This document shows, in pieces, positions 36,013-44,857 of a DNA stretch of 64,000 nucleotides. The stretch spans positions 31,539 to 95,538 of the forward strand of contig NZ_JASNVW010000005.1 in NCBI RefSeq assembly GCF_030186535.1, given 5' to 3'. Each line of letters opens with the position of its first letter. Position 1 is the first letter of the stretch. The notes beneath the pieces were generated by a model that saw nothing but the letters and a program-made list of their open reading frames with translations, searched no databases and was not told the DNA's origin. This stretch comes from Ignisphaera cupida (lineage in GTDB: Archaea; Thermoproteota; Thermoprotei_A; Sulfolobales; Ignisphaeraceae). A program made the position numbers and the translations under genes.

Positions 36013-37179
36013 TTGGCCAAGCTATCCACAGATGCCATTCACGGCCATGAACACAAGGACTTTCTAGGATCTCACATACCACCAATATATCTAGGTGTTA
36101 TCTATGAGTATATAGATTATGAGCTTGGAGAGGCAATTCTTACTGATAGAGGCAACTACCTTAGGTATGGCAGAGAGGAGAATCCAACTACAAGAGCTCT
36201 TGAAAGAGTTGTTTCAAAACTTGAAAAAACTGAAGACTCGCTTGCTTTCAACAGTGGAATGGCTGCTATATCAACACTGTTTCTGTGGAGGCTCAAGCCA
36301 GGAGATAAAGTTGTTGTTCCAATGGAGCTTTACAGCTCGGTATTCGCTCTTCTAAACAACATAGCCTCTAAACTCAATGTAAAAGTTGTTAAGGTTTGGC
36401 CTTCTGCAGAAGCAATTGTTGAGGCAGTTGATAACTCAACGTCCCTGGTTTTTCTAGAGGCTATGACAAATCCAACAAACAAGGTTATAGATATTGAGTA
36501 TCTGCAAAAGCATTTGGATTTAGACAAGGTTTTTCTAGTTGTTGACAACACGTTTACCACACCAGTAATTCTAAAGCCTGCTAGATATGGAGCAAAAGCA
36601 GTTGTTCACAGCATGACAAAATATTTTGGTGGTCATAATGATGTTGTTGGAGGTGTTGTAGCAACATCTAAAAACGTTTCACTAACTCTTTGGGAGTGGA
36701 GAAGAATGCTTGGTGGAATTCTACAACCATTCGAAGCATACATGGTTCTAAGAGGTTTGAAAACACTTGAGATGAGATTTGAAAAGCATAGCAGAAATGC
36801 TAAAGCTGTTGCTGAGTATTTGGCTGAGCATCCAAAAGTTGAAGAGGTTATGTACCCCGGTTTGGAGAAAAGCCCATATTACTCAATAGCTAAAAGAATT
36901 TTTGAAAAGCCTTTGTTTGGTGGTGTTCTAAGCTTTAGAATAAAGGGTGGTTATCAAGATGCTGTAGCATTTCTAAAGAGACTTAAACTAATCAAGAGAT
37001 GTCCAAGCCTAGGTGGAACAGAGTCTATGGCTGTTCTACCAGTTAAAGCAGGGTCGCAGTTCATAGAGCCTGAGCATAGAAAGATGCTTGGAATAACCGA
37101 GAACCTTATTAGGCTTTCAGTAGGTTTGGAGGATGCTGAGGATATAATAGAGGATATATCGCAAGCACTAAACATTTGA
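36013..37179 (+). CDS. Cys/Met-metabolism PLP enzyme (cystathionine gamma-synthase/lyase family)
   Basis: A 388-residue enzyme. Motifs: GNYLRYGREENPTTRALE, SLAFNSGMAAIST, LVVDNTFTTPVILKPA (Asp holding the PLP ring nitrogen), and AVVHSMTKYFGGHNDVVGG with the Schiff-base Lys. The family splits and joins sulfur amino acids: cystathionine gamma-synthase, gamma-lyase, O-acetylhomoserine sulfhydrylase or methionine gamma-lyase. The sequence alone does not decide. The frame opens with GTG at 36001; TTG at 36013 has GAGGTG at ideal spacing and is preferred. No neighbouring methionine genes. Confidence 0.88.
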   Translation: MAKLSTDAIHGHEHKDFLGSHIPPIYLGVIYEYIDYELGEAILTDRGNYLRYGREENPTTRALERVVSKLEKTEDSLAFNSGMAAISTLFLWRLKPGDKVVVPMELYSSVFALLNNIASKLNVKVVKVWPSAEAIVEAVDNSTSLVFLEAMTNPTNKVIDIEYLQKHLDLDKVFLVVDNTFTTPVILKPARYGAKAVVHSMTKYFGGHNDVVGGVVATSKNVSLTLWEWRRMLGGILQPFEAYMVLRGLKTLEMRFEKHSRNAKAVAEYLAEHPKVEEVMYPGLEKSPYYSIAKRIFEKPLFGGVLSFRIKGGYQDAVAFLKRLKLIKRCPSLGGTESMAVLPVKAGSQFIEPEHRKMLGITENLIRLSVGLEDAEDIIEDISQALNI

Positions 37180-37212
37180 GGAATTGAATTTTAAAATATC
37201 CAATAAAAATTT

Positions 37213-38478
37213 TTAGCTATTTTCAACTCCTTGTTTTGCCTCGACATAGATTGACTTCACAAGTGTCCACATACCCCCATTCAAAACATTTACAAAAACT
37301 CTTTTAGAATTGCTAACTATTTCCATTGCTACAGCATCTTCATACCTGTAACCTTCAACACCTCCTAAACTCGATACAAATAATGTATAGAACTGCTTTG
37401 AAAATTCTTGCGAAGCCCATGTAATGTTCCAGCAAAGAATCCATGTAACATGTGTAGAGTTTTCAGCTTTGTAAAGCTCAGCTCTATCACCTCTCCACCC
37501 AGATGCTACAGCACCAGCTTTCTCCAAACCTATTCTCTGAGCTAGTACAAGCATTACATAGTATTCCCCAAGTCTATCAACATATACTTTGCTACCACTA
37601 CAGCCACAGCTAACGCTGGGCTCAACAAACTCCTTTATGTTATTCACTAAATAGTTCACATACCTTTCTGGATGCATAACCATAGATGTTGATATTGGAG
37701 GCTTTGAATAAGCTTTGTTAACAATACTCCACCCACTCAAGTTGTAGAGATACGATACGAACCACTCTCCATAGACATATGGAAAAGAAACCAATGCTAT
37801 ATACGGATTTCTAAGGTCTATGCCCATCCTTGGAGATGGTGTACACAACCTTGTTTTAACGCAGTATAGGTGTTGTGTCCACCCAGCATCACCTTCTATA
37901 AGCGCTTGTTTAGCTAAGGAAGCATCAGTTGTATTATCTTCTTTGAAAATATTTGGAAAGTGTATGAATTGAAGAACATGTGTAAGCTCATGTGCAAGAA
38001 CATTTCTAGAGCCACTACTACTTGGATCAAAATAATCAGTGTTTATATAAATTGTTGTGCCAGCAGTAGCAGCAAGAAACATTCCAACAAAGCTTCTCTC
38101 GCCAGAGACTAGAGAGAAGCTGAGAGGTGTTAGAAATGTGAGTTTATAAATCATCTCCTTGTGCAAAACACTTGGAGGTATTTCACCAGATTCCTTGGGA
38201 GCCCAGTGCTCCAAAGCCCATGAAGTATTAATTAACATGAAGTTGACTTTTACAGTAAAGGAAAGGTTTCTAACAGCTTCAACACCTTTTTCAACATCTT
38301 TTGCAAGAGAAATTATGGCTAAGTAGCGATCAGTTGTTGTATAGGTGGAGATAGGTTTTAAAGCTTCTTTGAATTGTATAGCGTAGTACATTAGAAAAGC
38401 AGATGCAACTATTACAATGATTAGAATTATTGGGAAAAGCACAATCCTATTCAAAGCAGCATCACATGCAATAACCAT
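37213..38478 (-). CDS. Membrane-anchored HExxH metallopeptidase-like protein, unrecognised family
   Basis: A 421-residue protein with a single N-terminal membrane helix (IVLFPIILIIVIVASAFLMYY) and an exterior domain. It carries HELTH at residues 163-167 and, about 28 residues on, ALIEGDAGW, in which Glu195 is placed as the third zinc ligand of a gluzincin-type peptidase. A cluster CGCSG near residue 290 and several isolated Cys suggest disulfides outside the cell. I do not recognise a named family. Likely a surface protease; function inferred from motifs only. Confidence 0.65.
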   Translation of the reverse strand: MVIACDAALNRIVLFPIILIIVIVASAFLMYYAIQFKEALKPISTYTTTDRYLAIISLAKDVEKGVEAVRNLSFTVKVNFMLINTSWALEHWAPKESGEIPPSVLHKEMIYKLTFLTPLSFSLVSGERSFVGMFLAATAGTTIYINTDYFDPSSSGSRNVLAHELTHVLQFIHFPNIFKEDNTTDASLAKQALIEGDAGWTQHLYCVKTRLCTPSPRMGIDLRNPYIALVSFPYVYGEWFVSYLYNLSGWSIVNKAYSKPPISTSMVMHPERYVNYLVNNIKEFVEPSVSCGCSGSKVYVDRLGEYYVMLVLAQRIGLEKAGAVASGWRGDRAELYKAENSTHVTWILCWNITWASQEFSKQFYTLFVSSLGGVEGYRYEDAVAMEIVSNSKRVFVNVLNGGMWTLVKSIYVEAKQGVENS

Positions 38479-38681
38479 ACAAAAAGACTAATAAACCTTT
38501 ATAGATCATGGGCAAAAACCTTCAACAAAAACTATGAATAGCAATGCTGTGCATAGGTATTTACATTAAAATTGGGTAAAGGATAAGTTGAGTTATGTGG
38601 CTAGGATTTAAAATTTTGAGTGTTTTCATTATCGAAAAAATAATAAGTTTTGTTATCTCAAGTTCTGTTATGGTGTTGTAA

Positions 38682-39512
38682 ATGGTTAGAGATGTTAAGT
38701 GTTTTAATAGAATTGGTTGTATATCCTCACTTGGCATGGGGACTTGGGGTATTGGAGGTGGTTTCTGGACACCTGACTACTCAATGGATAGGCTTTGGGT
38801 TGAGGTTTTGAGAACTGGTTTGCAGCTTGGTATGACTCTTATAGATACTGCTGAAATGTATGGTGGTGGCCATTCTGAGGAGATTGTTGGTGAGGCTATA
38901 AAGGGTTTTGATAGAGAAAGCATTTTCATTGTTTCAAAGGTTTGGCCTTCTAATGCTTCTTACGAAAATGTTTTGAAATCTGCTAAGGCAAGTTCGAAGA
39001 GGCTTAACACATACATTGATCTCTATCTTCTTCACTGGCCAAGCAATGATGTACATATTTGTGAAACAATAAAGGCTTTTGAGAAGCTTGTTGACGAGGG
39101 TGTTATAAGGTTTTATGGTCTTTCAAACTTCACTGTTAGAGGAATTGAGGAGGCAAGGTCATGCACAAAGAAATATGATGTTGTAGCAATTCAAAATCAT
39201 TTCAGCTTGCTTCATAGAGATGATGAAAAAGATGTTATTCCATATGCTCAAAGAAAAGGTCTTTTATACATGGCTTACACACCTCTTGAGAAGGGGCAGC
39301 TAGCAAAACATTCCTTCCTAGCCCAAATTGGGAGAAAATATGGGAAAACAGCTACTCAAGTTGCTTTGAATTGGCTTATGTGTATAGATAATGTTGTTCC
39401 AATACCAAAGGCAGGCACAATAGAGCATGTAAAGGAGAATGCTGGTGCACTTGGGTGGAGACTGTCGAAGGAGGACTGGCTTGAGATAAGCAGATTTTTC
39501 TCAGCTAGGTAA
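38682..39512 (+). CDS. Aldo-keto reductase
   Basis: A 276-residue TIM-barrel oxidoreductase. Seen: GMGTWGIGGGFW, LIDTAEMYGGGHSEEIVGEA (catalytic Asp and Tyr), VSKVW (catalytic Lys), YLLHWP (catalytic His), and the cofactor end IPKAGTIEHVKENAGAL. NADPH-dependent reduction of an aldehyde or ketone is expected. The ATG at 38682 follows GGTG. It is convergent with the glycoside hydrolase-like gene 17 bp away; a sugar-related substrate is possible. Confidence 0.88.
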   Translation: MVRDVKCFNRIGCISSLGMGTWGIGGGFWTPDYSMDRLWVEVLRTGLQLGMTLIDTAEMYGGGHSEEIVGEAIKGFDRESIFIVSKVWPSNASYENVLKSAKASSKRLNTYIDLYLLHWPSNDVHICETIKAFEKLVDEGVIRFYGLSNFTVRGIEEARSCTKKYDVVAIQNHFSLLHRDDEKDVIPYAQRKGLLYMAYTPLEKGQLAKHSFLAQIGRKYGKTATQVALNWLMCIDNVVPIPKAGTIEHVKENAGALGWRLSKEDWLEISRFFSAR

Positions 39513-39529
39513 AAAACTAAGAAATGTTT

Positions 39530-41488
39530 TTATGCAACATGAATAATTATAGCTGATTTCTTTGGCATTTCAACAACAATTCTATCTTTGCTAAACTCAA
39601 TAAGATTCGCATCTCCAGCAACCTTAGCAGCATTGTTAATCTGCTTCTTGCTTGAAATAACAACTTTTTTGCTATCACCATGATTAATAGCTATAACAAG
39701 ATCACCCTTCTTATCTCCATAAAATGGCTTTACCTCAACTTCTGGTGATGAAGATTCGTAAATAATGTCTATTTTAGTGTCGAGAGCTATTGCCTTGAAA
39801 AGCAATTGTATTTTGCCGCTCCAGTCCATGGTTTCTGAAACTCCTTGAATAAGCTCTATGGGCAGCGTCAATGTGTACACATGGCCCTTTCCCCTCACAG
39901 CTTTAAACAAAACAGGGTTTCCATTGCTATCAACAGCTATGACCTCTGCATCCACCTCCCTAACTTTATATGTGTATACCGGTGTTGGTATTTGCAAATC
40001 TATTTTCTCTCCTTTTTTAATCAATTCAAAGTCCTTGACAAACACTATTGATGTGCTTCCAAAGTATTTAATGCCGTGAGATCCTGCTTCTAACATGTTT
40101 TCAACTCCCATTAGCTCAACCCACAAATGTGTTGCAGCTTCATGCAAAGCTCTGAATTCTCCAAATCCTTTGAGAAGCGATATGTAAATAGCTATACCAT
40201 CGTTTGCAAGTTCTAAGAGTCTTCTCCATGTTGAAGAAAGTGCAACTATTGTGGATGGCATTAGAAACATTTTCTTATCCTCAACAACACTAGGTCTTTT
40301 AATAAGTGGTTCATACACTATTGAGCTGTCTATGCTACTCGATGACAGTAGTATGTATGACATTATAACAGGTTCTATTGCTCTCCAAAAACCTATGGCA
40401 TGTTTGTACCACACAAATTCATAGTCGCTAAACAAGTAAAATGGGGCTATGACTGAAACAGTTGGATTTCTGTTATAGATGGTGTTTATTCTAAACTTTT
40501 CAAGTATCTCCAACTCACTTGCAAACCTCTTAACAACTTCTGCAGCTGGTTTAAGAGAACCATCCTTTCTAACAATTCCAAAGCCTAGTTCCAGTGGTCT
40601 CCACTCATATGGTGGATCGCTTTCATGTATAAAATCTGAGAAGCACCATATGAATGCTCCAGAAGCTCTATTTGCTAATGCTGTATATAGAATCTCGTTT
40701 ATGAATCTAGCCTGGCTCTCCTCAGAGTATTGATATGTGCTAAAACCAAACTCCTCTAAAATCACAGGCACTTGGCGATCATTCAAAAAAAGTTCTATCA
40801 TAGCACCATATCTATAGCCATGCCTAACAGGATCAGTATCATATAGATACAGATGAGGCCCAACATAATCAACATATGGACTAACATTTGGAGTTTCCTG
40901 CATATAGCTATCAGGCAAGTCACCAGATGAAACCACAGATCTTTTAGCTATTCCCGAAACAGTTTTTGAGAATGCTCTTAGAAATGCTAAAGCCTCTTCC
41001 CTCTTCTCAGCTCTTTTAACAAGACTAAGCTCATTACTCAAAATCCAGCCAGTTGCAGCTGGATGATCTGAAAACTCTCTAACAATAGTCTCTATAAACT
41101 TCATAGATTTTTCAATTCCATGAGAAGTATAGATCTCGTTTGGTCTTGCCCATGGAATTTCCCAGTTCTTTCCACTCATATGACCAACAATAAGAGTTGC
41201 AAAACCCATTATATTGTATTTTCTCAAAAGATCTAGAAACCTTCTCAGCTTCTCTACCGCATGTGGAAACACATTCGCATTCTCATCAGCAAAATCCTCA
41301 TTCTTTATAAAGAATCTCACAGCCCTAATGCCAAGACTCTTCATAAGCTCTAAATCCTCTTTAATAGCATTTTCATCCCAATCTCTCCACATTCTAATAT
41401 TTGTTTTCCTAGGCCAGTAATTCACACCTAGTATGAACTTATACTCGTTATTAGTTAGAAGCAGGCCATAGAGTCTAGCTAAGACCAT
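39530..41488 (-). CDS. Clan GH-A glycoside hydrolase (GH5/beta-mannanase or beta-galactosidase-like)
   Basis: A 652-residue protein. The N-terminal (beta/alpha)8 barrel shows GVNYWPRKTN, LGIRAVRFF, then the acid/base Glu153 in ILSNE after strand 4, and a nucleophile Glu in ILEEFGFS (Glu245/246) after strand 7. After residue 330 comes a second region resembling the trimerisation and beta-sandwich domains of GH42-type enzymes. No signal peptide is seen, so it is likely cytosolic. The substrate could be a mannoside, galactoside or glucoside. Convergent with the aldo-keto reductase gene. Confidence 0.78.
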   Translation of the reverse strand: MVLARLYGLLLTNNEYKFILGVNYWPRKTNIRMWRDWDENAIKEDLELMKSLGIRAVRFFIKNEDFADENANVFPHAVEKLRRFLDLLRKYNIMGFATLIVGHMSGKNWEIPWARPNEIYTSHGIEKSMKFIETIVREFSDHPAATGWILSNELSLVKRAEKREEALAFLRAFSKTVSGIAKRSVVSSGDLPDSYMQETPNVSPYVDYVGPHLYLYDTDPVRHGYRYGAMIELFLNDRQVPVILEEFGFSTYQYSEESQARFINEILYTALANRASGAFIWCFSDFIHESDPPYEWRPLELGFGIVRKDGSLKPAAEVVKRFASELEILEKFRINTIYNRNPTVSVIAPFYLFSDYEFVWYKHAIGFWRAIEPVIMSYILLSSSSIDSSIVYEPLIKRPSVVEDKKMFLMPSTIVALSSTWRRLLELANDGIAIYISLLKGFGEFRALHEAATHLWVELMGVENMLEAGSHGIKYFGSTSIVFVKDFELIKKGEKIDLQIPTPVYTYKVREVDAEVIAVDSNGNPVLFKAVRGKGHVYTLTLPIELIQGVSETMDWSGKIQLLFKAIALDTKIDIIYESSSPEVEVKPFYGDKKGDLVIAINHGDSKKVVISSKKQINNAAKVAGDANLIEFSKDRIVVEMPKKSAIIIHVA

Positions 41489-41701
41489 GCATTATCAACT
41501 CTATGTTTTTTAATTCCATTTTACAGAGTATAGCTACAATGAAAAAATATTTAAATCTTAATCTTCAATGATGTAGTCATTGCATATTTGTAGAGATATG
41601 ATGACTCAATTGAATTGTTGAAGCTATAAAGCATTCAATGTCTGAAGCAAAAAAGCTTATAAGTTTCAATTCTGTTTTGAAATCGGTGTTTTGCTTTGCA
41701 A

Positions 41702-42778
41702 ATGGTTTTTGTTGGTCTTGATATTGGAGGTGCTAATATAAAGGCTGTTAAAGTTGTTTATGAAGAGAATTCTCTGAAAATTGCTAATGTTGCTAGAGTA
41801 TACAATCCTATTTGGGTTCTTGGGCCAAAATCTATTGAGAATGTTCTTAGTGATGTTAAGAAGGTGTTTGGGTTGGAACGTGGCAAATACTATGTTGGAG
41901 CTTGTATAACTGCTGAGCTAAGCGATGTTTTTGAGACTAAGGATGTTGGTGTAAAGACAGTTGTTGAAATTACTGAAAATGTTTTTGATGACTCAATCGA
42001 GAACTACTTCGTTTCTATTGACATGGGTTTGAAAAGTGGTGAAGAAGCTCTGAGAAATCCAATAGTGTTGGCAGCCGCTAATTGGGCTGCATCAGCATGG
42101 CTTTTGGAGAGAATATCTGTTGAGAAAATGATTAGAGACTCTGTTTTTGTTGATATTGGAAGCACAACAACAACCATCATACCAATTGCTAGTGGAAAAG
42201 CTATGATCAGAGGCTTTTGGGATCCTGAAAAGCTTGCTTTTGGCGAAATTGTTTACACAGGTGTTTTGAGAACCAATGTTTGTTCAATAGTTGATAAAGT
42301 TCCATACAAAGGGTTTTTCGCAAGGGTTTCCTCAGAAAGATTTGCCTTGTCTGGAGACATACATCTTGTTCTAGGCTATATAAAAAGCGATGAGTATACA
42401 ACTGAAACTGCTGATGGCAGAGGGAAAAGCTTTGAAGAAGCTATTGCAAGAATAGCTAGAGTTCCATGTGCAGATACCAAAATGCTTAGTGTTGACGAGG
42501 TTATTGAAATAGCTAGATATGTTTACGAAGCACAGGTGTTCAAAGTTTTTGAAGCTCTTATGCAAATAAGGTCATGGCTAGCATCAAAAGGATTTAAACC
42601 AAGTCTTTTCTCAGCAATTGTAGCTGGAATTGGTAAGCACATAGCTGTAGAAGCTTGTAGAAGAGCTGGATTCAAAGAAATTCTTGATATAGACAATGTT
42701 GTAGGATCCAAAATAGCATCTGTTTTCCCTGCATATGCCTCAGCTTTAATGGTTGCTGAAAAGGTTTTGAGAAAATGA
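41702..42778 (+). CDS. mfnF: Methanofuran biosynthesis protein MfnF (hydantoinase/oxoprolinase-like; H4MPT-linked C1 pathway protein)
   Basis: A 358-residue ASKHA-fold protein. N-terminal phosphate loop GLDIGGANIKAVK, second loop FVDIGSTTTTIIPI and a C-terminal VAGIGKHIAVEA adenosine-type motif. This family is called an H4MPT-linked C1 transfer pathway protein in methylotrophs and was identified as MfnF in methanogens, where it joins the aminomethylfuran phosphate unit to gamma-glutamyltyramine. It overlaps mfnE by four bases (ATGA). The ATG at 41702 is chosen; a TTG at 41696 is in frame and close to a GGTG. Confidence 0.87.
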   Translation: MVFVGLDIGGANIKAVKVVYEENSLKIANVARVYNPIWVLGPKSIENVLSDVKKVFGLERGKYYVGACITAELSDVFETKDVGVKTVVEITENVFDDSIENYFVSIDMGLKSGEEALRNPIVLAAANWAASAWLLERISVEKMIRDSVFVDIGSTTTTIIPIASGKAMIRGFWDPEKLAFGEIVYTGVLRTNVCSIVDKVPYKGFFARVSSERFALSGDIHLVLGYIKSDEYTTETADGRGKSFEEAIARIARVPCADTKMLSVDEVIEIARYVYEAQVFKVFEALMQIRSWLASKGFKPSLFSAIVAGIGKHIAVEACRRAGFKEILDIDNVVGSKIASVFPAYASALMVAEKVLRK

Positions 42779-43437
42779 GTTGTTTTGTCGTTAAAATATC
42801 TGGTCATCTAATTAGAGATACACAAGCTTTGAAAAATCTTCTAAACGAGATTGAGAAGCTAGTTAGGGAAAACACAAAAATTGTTGTTGTTCCTGGTGGA
42901 AGTGTTTTTGCTGATTATGTTAGGGAAATTCAAAAGGAAATTGGCTTTAACGATGATATTGCTCATTGGATGGCTATAAAAGCTATGGAGCTTTATGGAA
43001 TATACATAAAGCATTTAAGCAAATCACTTGTTGAGGCCTATACCATAGAAGAAATAATTGAAGCATTTACAAAAAACCTTATACCTGTGGCCATGCCACA
43101 CAAGATAATGAGGCAATTCGATGAAACTCCACATACCTGGGATGTGACAAGCGATTCAATATCCATAGTCATAGCATCTAAACTCAAATGTAAACTGGTT
43201 TGCCTTGCAAAAATGGTTGATGGCATTATAAACAATAGAGGAGAGCTTGTTGAGAGGTTGAAAGCAGATGATGTTGAGAATATGAATCAGCAGGTTGTGG
43301 ATAGGTATGTTCCAAAACTTGTAAAGAAATATGGAATAAGTGTAGCAATATTTAATGCTACTAAGCCATGGATATTAAGAAGTATAGTCAATGGATTAAA
43401 AGACAAGTACACATTAATCTTTCAATTCCATTTTTAA
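42775..43437 (+). CDS. mfnE: Aminomethylfuran phosphate kinase MfnE (amino acid kinase family)
   Basis: A 220-residue amino acid kinase-fold protein: VVKISGHLI with the N-terminal Lys, IVVVPGGSVFADYVRE (glycine-rich loop), and WDVTSDSISIVIASKLKCKLVCLAKMVDGI. MfnE phosphorylates the aminomethyl-furan-methanol phosphate precursor to the diphosphate used by MfnF. Translationally coupled to mfnF. The last six codons and the stop codon are part of the dispersed repeat that begins at 43416, so the very C-terminus (FQFHF) may have been altered by that element. Confidence 0.87.
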   Translation: MSCFVVKISGHLIRDTQALKNLLNEIEKLVRENTKIVVVPGGSVFADYVREIQKEIGFNDDIAHWMAIKAMELYGIYIKHLSKSLVEAYTIEEIIEAFTKNLIPVAMPHKIMRQFDETPHTWDVTSDSISIVIASKLKCKLVCLAKMVDGIINNRGELVERLKADDVENMNQQVVDRYVPKLVKKYGISVAIFNATKPWILRSIVNGLKDKYTLIFQFHF

Positions 43438-43612
43438 ATTCTACTCATCGCTCTCTTAGGTGAAATTTTCCATTAGAGGATTCGAAATTGTTTACTAAAA
43501 ATTGTGTTAAATGGATGTATAAAAGCTTTTAAGCTTAAGCTCATGTGACAGCAATGACCATCATTTATCGATGATTTGATGAGATCATCGGCACAAGCAT
43601 TGCAGTGAGACT
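43416..43612 (-). repeat. Dispersed intergenic repeat, copy A (CRISPR leader/repeat-like)
   Basis: This stretch matches 56472-56672 over its whole length with substitutions and small gaps. The best block is 43491-43560, where TTGTGTTRAAT, TAAAAGCTTTT and TAAGCTCATGTGA are shared. Read on the minus strand it has a TATA-like CTTTTATAC and ends in AGAATTTAAAAATGGAATTGAAAG, with the ATTGAAAG end known from crenarchaeal CRISPR repeats. A small hairpin lies at 43569-43590 (CGATGAT ... ATCATCG). The element's end forms the stop codon of mfnE. Part of a 448-bp gene-free gap. Confidence 0.6.
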
Positions 43613-43638
43613 CATGGAAATTATTTTGAAAGAGTTGA

Positions 43639-43760
43639 GCAGATCACATAGTATGTAAGAGAACGAGGAAAGAGATGCTGGCAAAAGAAGAGGAGATTGT
43701 AGATGCTAAGGAAGAGGGTACTAGGTTTTTGCTTCAGCTCATGAGTTTTTATCAGCAGTC
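43639..43760 (+). pseudogene. Fossil fragment of a GltA/GltD-like NADPH-glutamate synthase-type oxidoreductase
   Basis: In one frame this piece reads ADHIVCKRTRKEMLAKEEE followed by IVDAKEEGTRFLLQLMSFY. That matches the region after the second dinucleotide-binding fold of GltA/GltD-type flavoprotein subunits, which reads like V.VVYRRTREEMPA..EE...A.EEG. No start codon, stops immediately upstream and no further domain downstream, so it is a remnant of about 40 codons. It lies between copies A and B of the repeat. Confidence 0.45.
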
Positions 43761-43770
43761 AAAGGTTAGA

Positions 43771-43857
43771 AGCTTAAAGCTCATTAAAAGCTTTTATATA
43801 CAATTTATAGTGGACTCTTCAAAATCCGGCAATGGAAATCCCAAAGGAGGTTGAAAG
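43771..43857 (+). repeat. Dispersed intergenic repeat, partial inverted copy B
   Basis: In plus orientation it has TTAAAAGCTTTTATATAC, then ACAATTTATAGTGGAC, which matches ACAATTTATAGTGAAC read on the minus strand within copy C (56546-56565). It ends in GGTTGAAAGAAT, a degraded form of the GAATTGAAAG end. So copies A and B flank the oxidoreductase fossil in inverted orientation. After it only about 28 bp remain before the convergent end of mch. Confidence 0.45.
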
Positions 43858-43885
43858 AATGCATTAAGGAAAAAATAGGATAGAT

Positions 43886-44857
43886 TTAATATAGCGCTTT
43901 TCTAAGAATTTCCATGTTTATAACTCCTGCCTTGAATATGGAGCCTGTTTTCACATTGTTTACAGCTATTACTGCTGGTGCAAATATTTGTGGATCTACT
44001 TTATATAGAAAGTCCCATCCATAGATCTTCACAAGTTCTGTAAACGATTTTCCATAGTCTTTCGATGCTAAGCTTGGGGCTTTCTCCACAAATCCTCTTA
44101 GCTTCTCATCATCATCAAACTCGACCATGTAAAATGTTGAGCCTCCGTAGAGAAGCATATCATTGGTTCTACCAGCCATTACAAGTGGATCTGGATGTAG
44201 TGGTGCTACTGGGCATACTCCAAAGCCATATCGAATTGTTTTTATGTCATAGCCTATGCTATGCAGTTTGAATATACCTGTTTCAACTATTCTAGCACTA
44301 ACTTGCACACTTCCAGCTATGCTAGCTGGTGATACAAGAACTAGGTAAAGGTTTTGTGGCAAAACCTTGGTTTCGCTAGATATATATGCAACAACATCTT
44401 CAGATGGGTATCGATCTGTTTCTAGAACAAGCACAGCCTCATCTGATTGCTCTGAGTAGCCAAGGTAATCGAATAGTTTCTTTGGTTTTCTAGCCAATGC
44501 TCTTGCAGGTCCACTACCATTTGCAAAAAAGTCTTTCACTTGAATTCTCCAGCCAGCAAGCTGAGATGCCATGCAGGATTCAACTGGATAATCTGTGGAA
44601 ACCTGAACAGCTGGCAAAAACACGTGGTCTAGCTGCACACCAGTTAATGTTACTGATGCTAATCCGCCAAGACATATTCGGGAAACAATTAGACCTGCCT
44701 CCAAACTTCCACGAGTCTTCACACCTGCATCAACTACTGTAGCTCCACCAATTTTTGTAGTGATTATTCCAAGCTCCTTCTCTCTTGAGATAGCATCTGA
44801 AACTATGTTTGCAGCTATTTTATTCATTGGCTTTGGAAAAGTGTGTGAACTTGTCAT
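43886..44857 (-). CDS. mch: Methenyl-tetrahydromethanopterin cyclohydrolase
   Basis: Mch interconverts methenyl-H4MPT and 5- or 10-formyl-H4MPT in the cytosol. The 323-residue protein has the family's N-terminal KIAANIVSDAI, the mid block PDYPVESCMASQLAGW-like (VSTDYPVESCMASQLAGWRI), GSGPARALARKPKKLF, and RYGFGVCPVAPLHPDPLVMAGRTND, which is very well kept in both methanogen and methylotroph Mch. It overlaps fwdC by four bases (ATGA) and is the last gene of the C1 operon. Confidence 0.95.
   Translation of the reverse strand: MTSSHTFPKPMNKIAANIVSDAISREKELGIITTKIGGATVVDAGVKTRGSLEAGLIVSRICLGGLASVTLTGVQLDHVFLPAVQVSTDYPVESCMASQLAGWRIQVKDFFANGSGPARALARKPKKLFDYLGYSEQSDEAVLVLETDRYPSEDVVAYISSETKVLPQNLYLVLVSPASIAGSVQVSARIVETGIFKLHSIGYDIKTIRYGFGVCPVAPLHPDPLVMAGRTNDMLLYGGSTFYMVEFDDDEKLRGFVEKAPSLASKDYGKSFTELVKIYGWDFLYKVDPQIFAPAVIAVNNVKTGSIFKAGVINMEILRKALY

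Noticed and set aside
41560..41650. C/D box small RNA candidate (ATGATG and CTGA motifs) before mfnF
   Set aside because: Box spacing is wrong, the D' box is missing and no terminal stem is seen.
43416..43857. CRISPR array
   Set aside because: Only single repeat-like ends are present; there is no second unit at regular spacing and no cas gene in the window.
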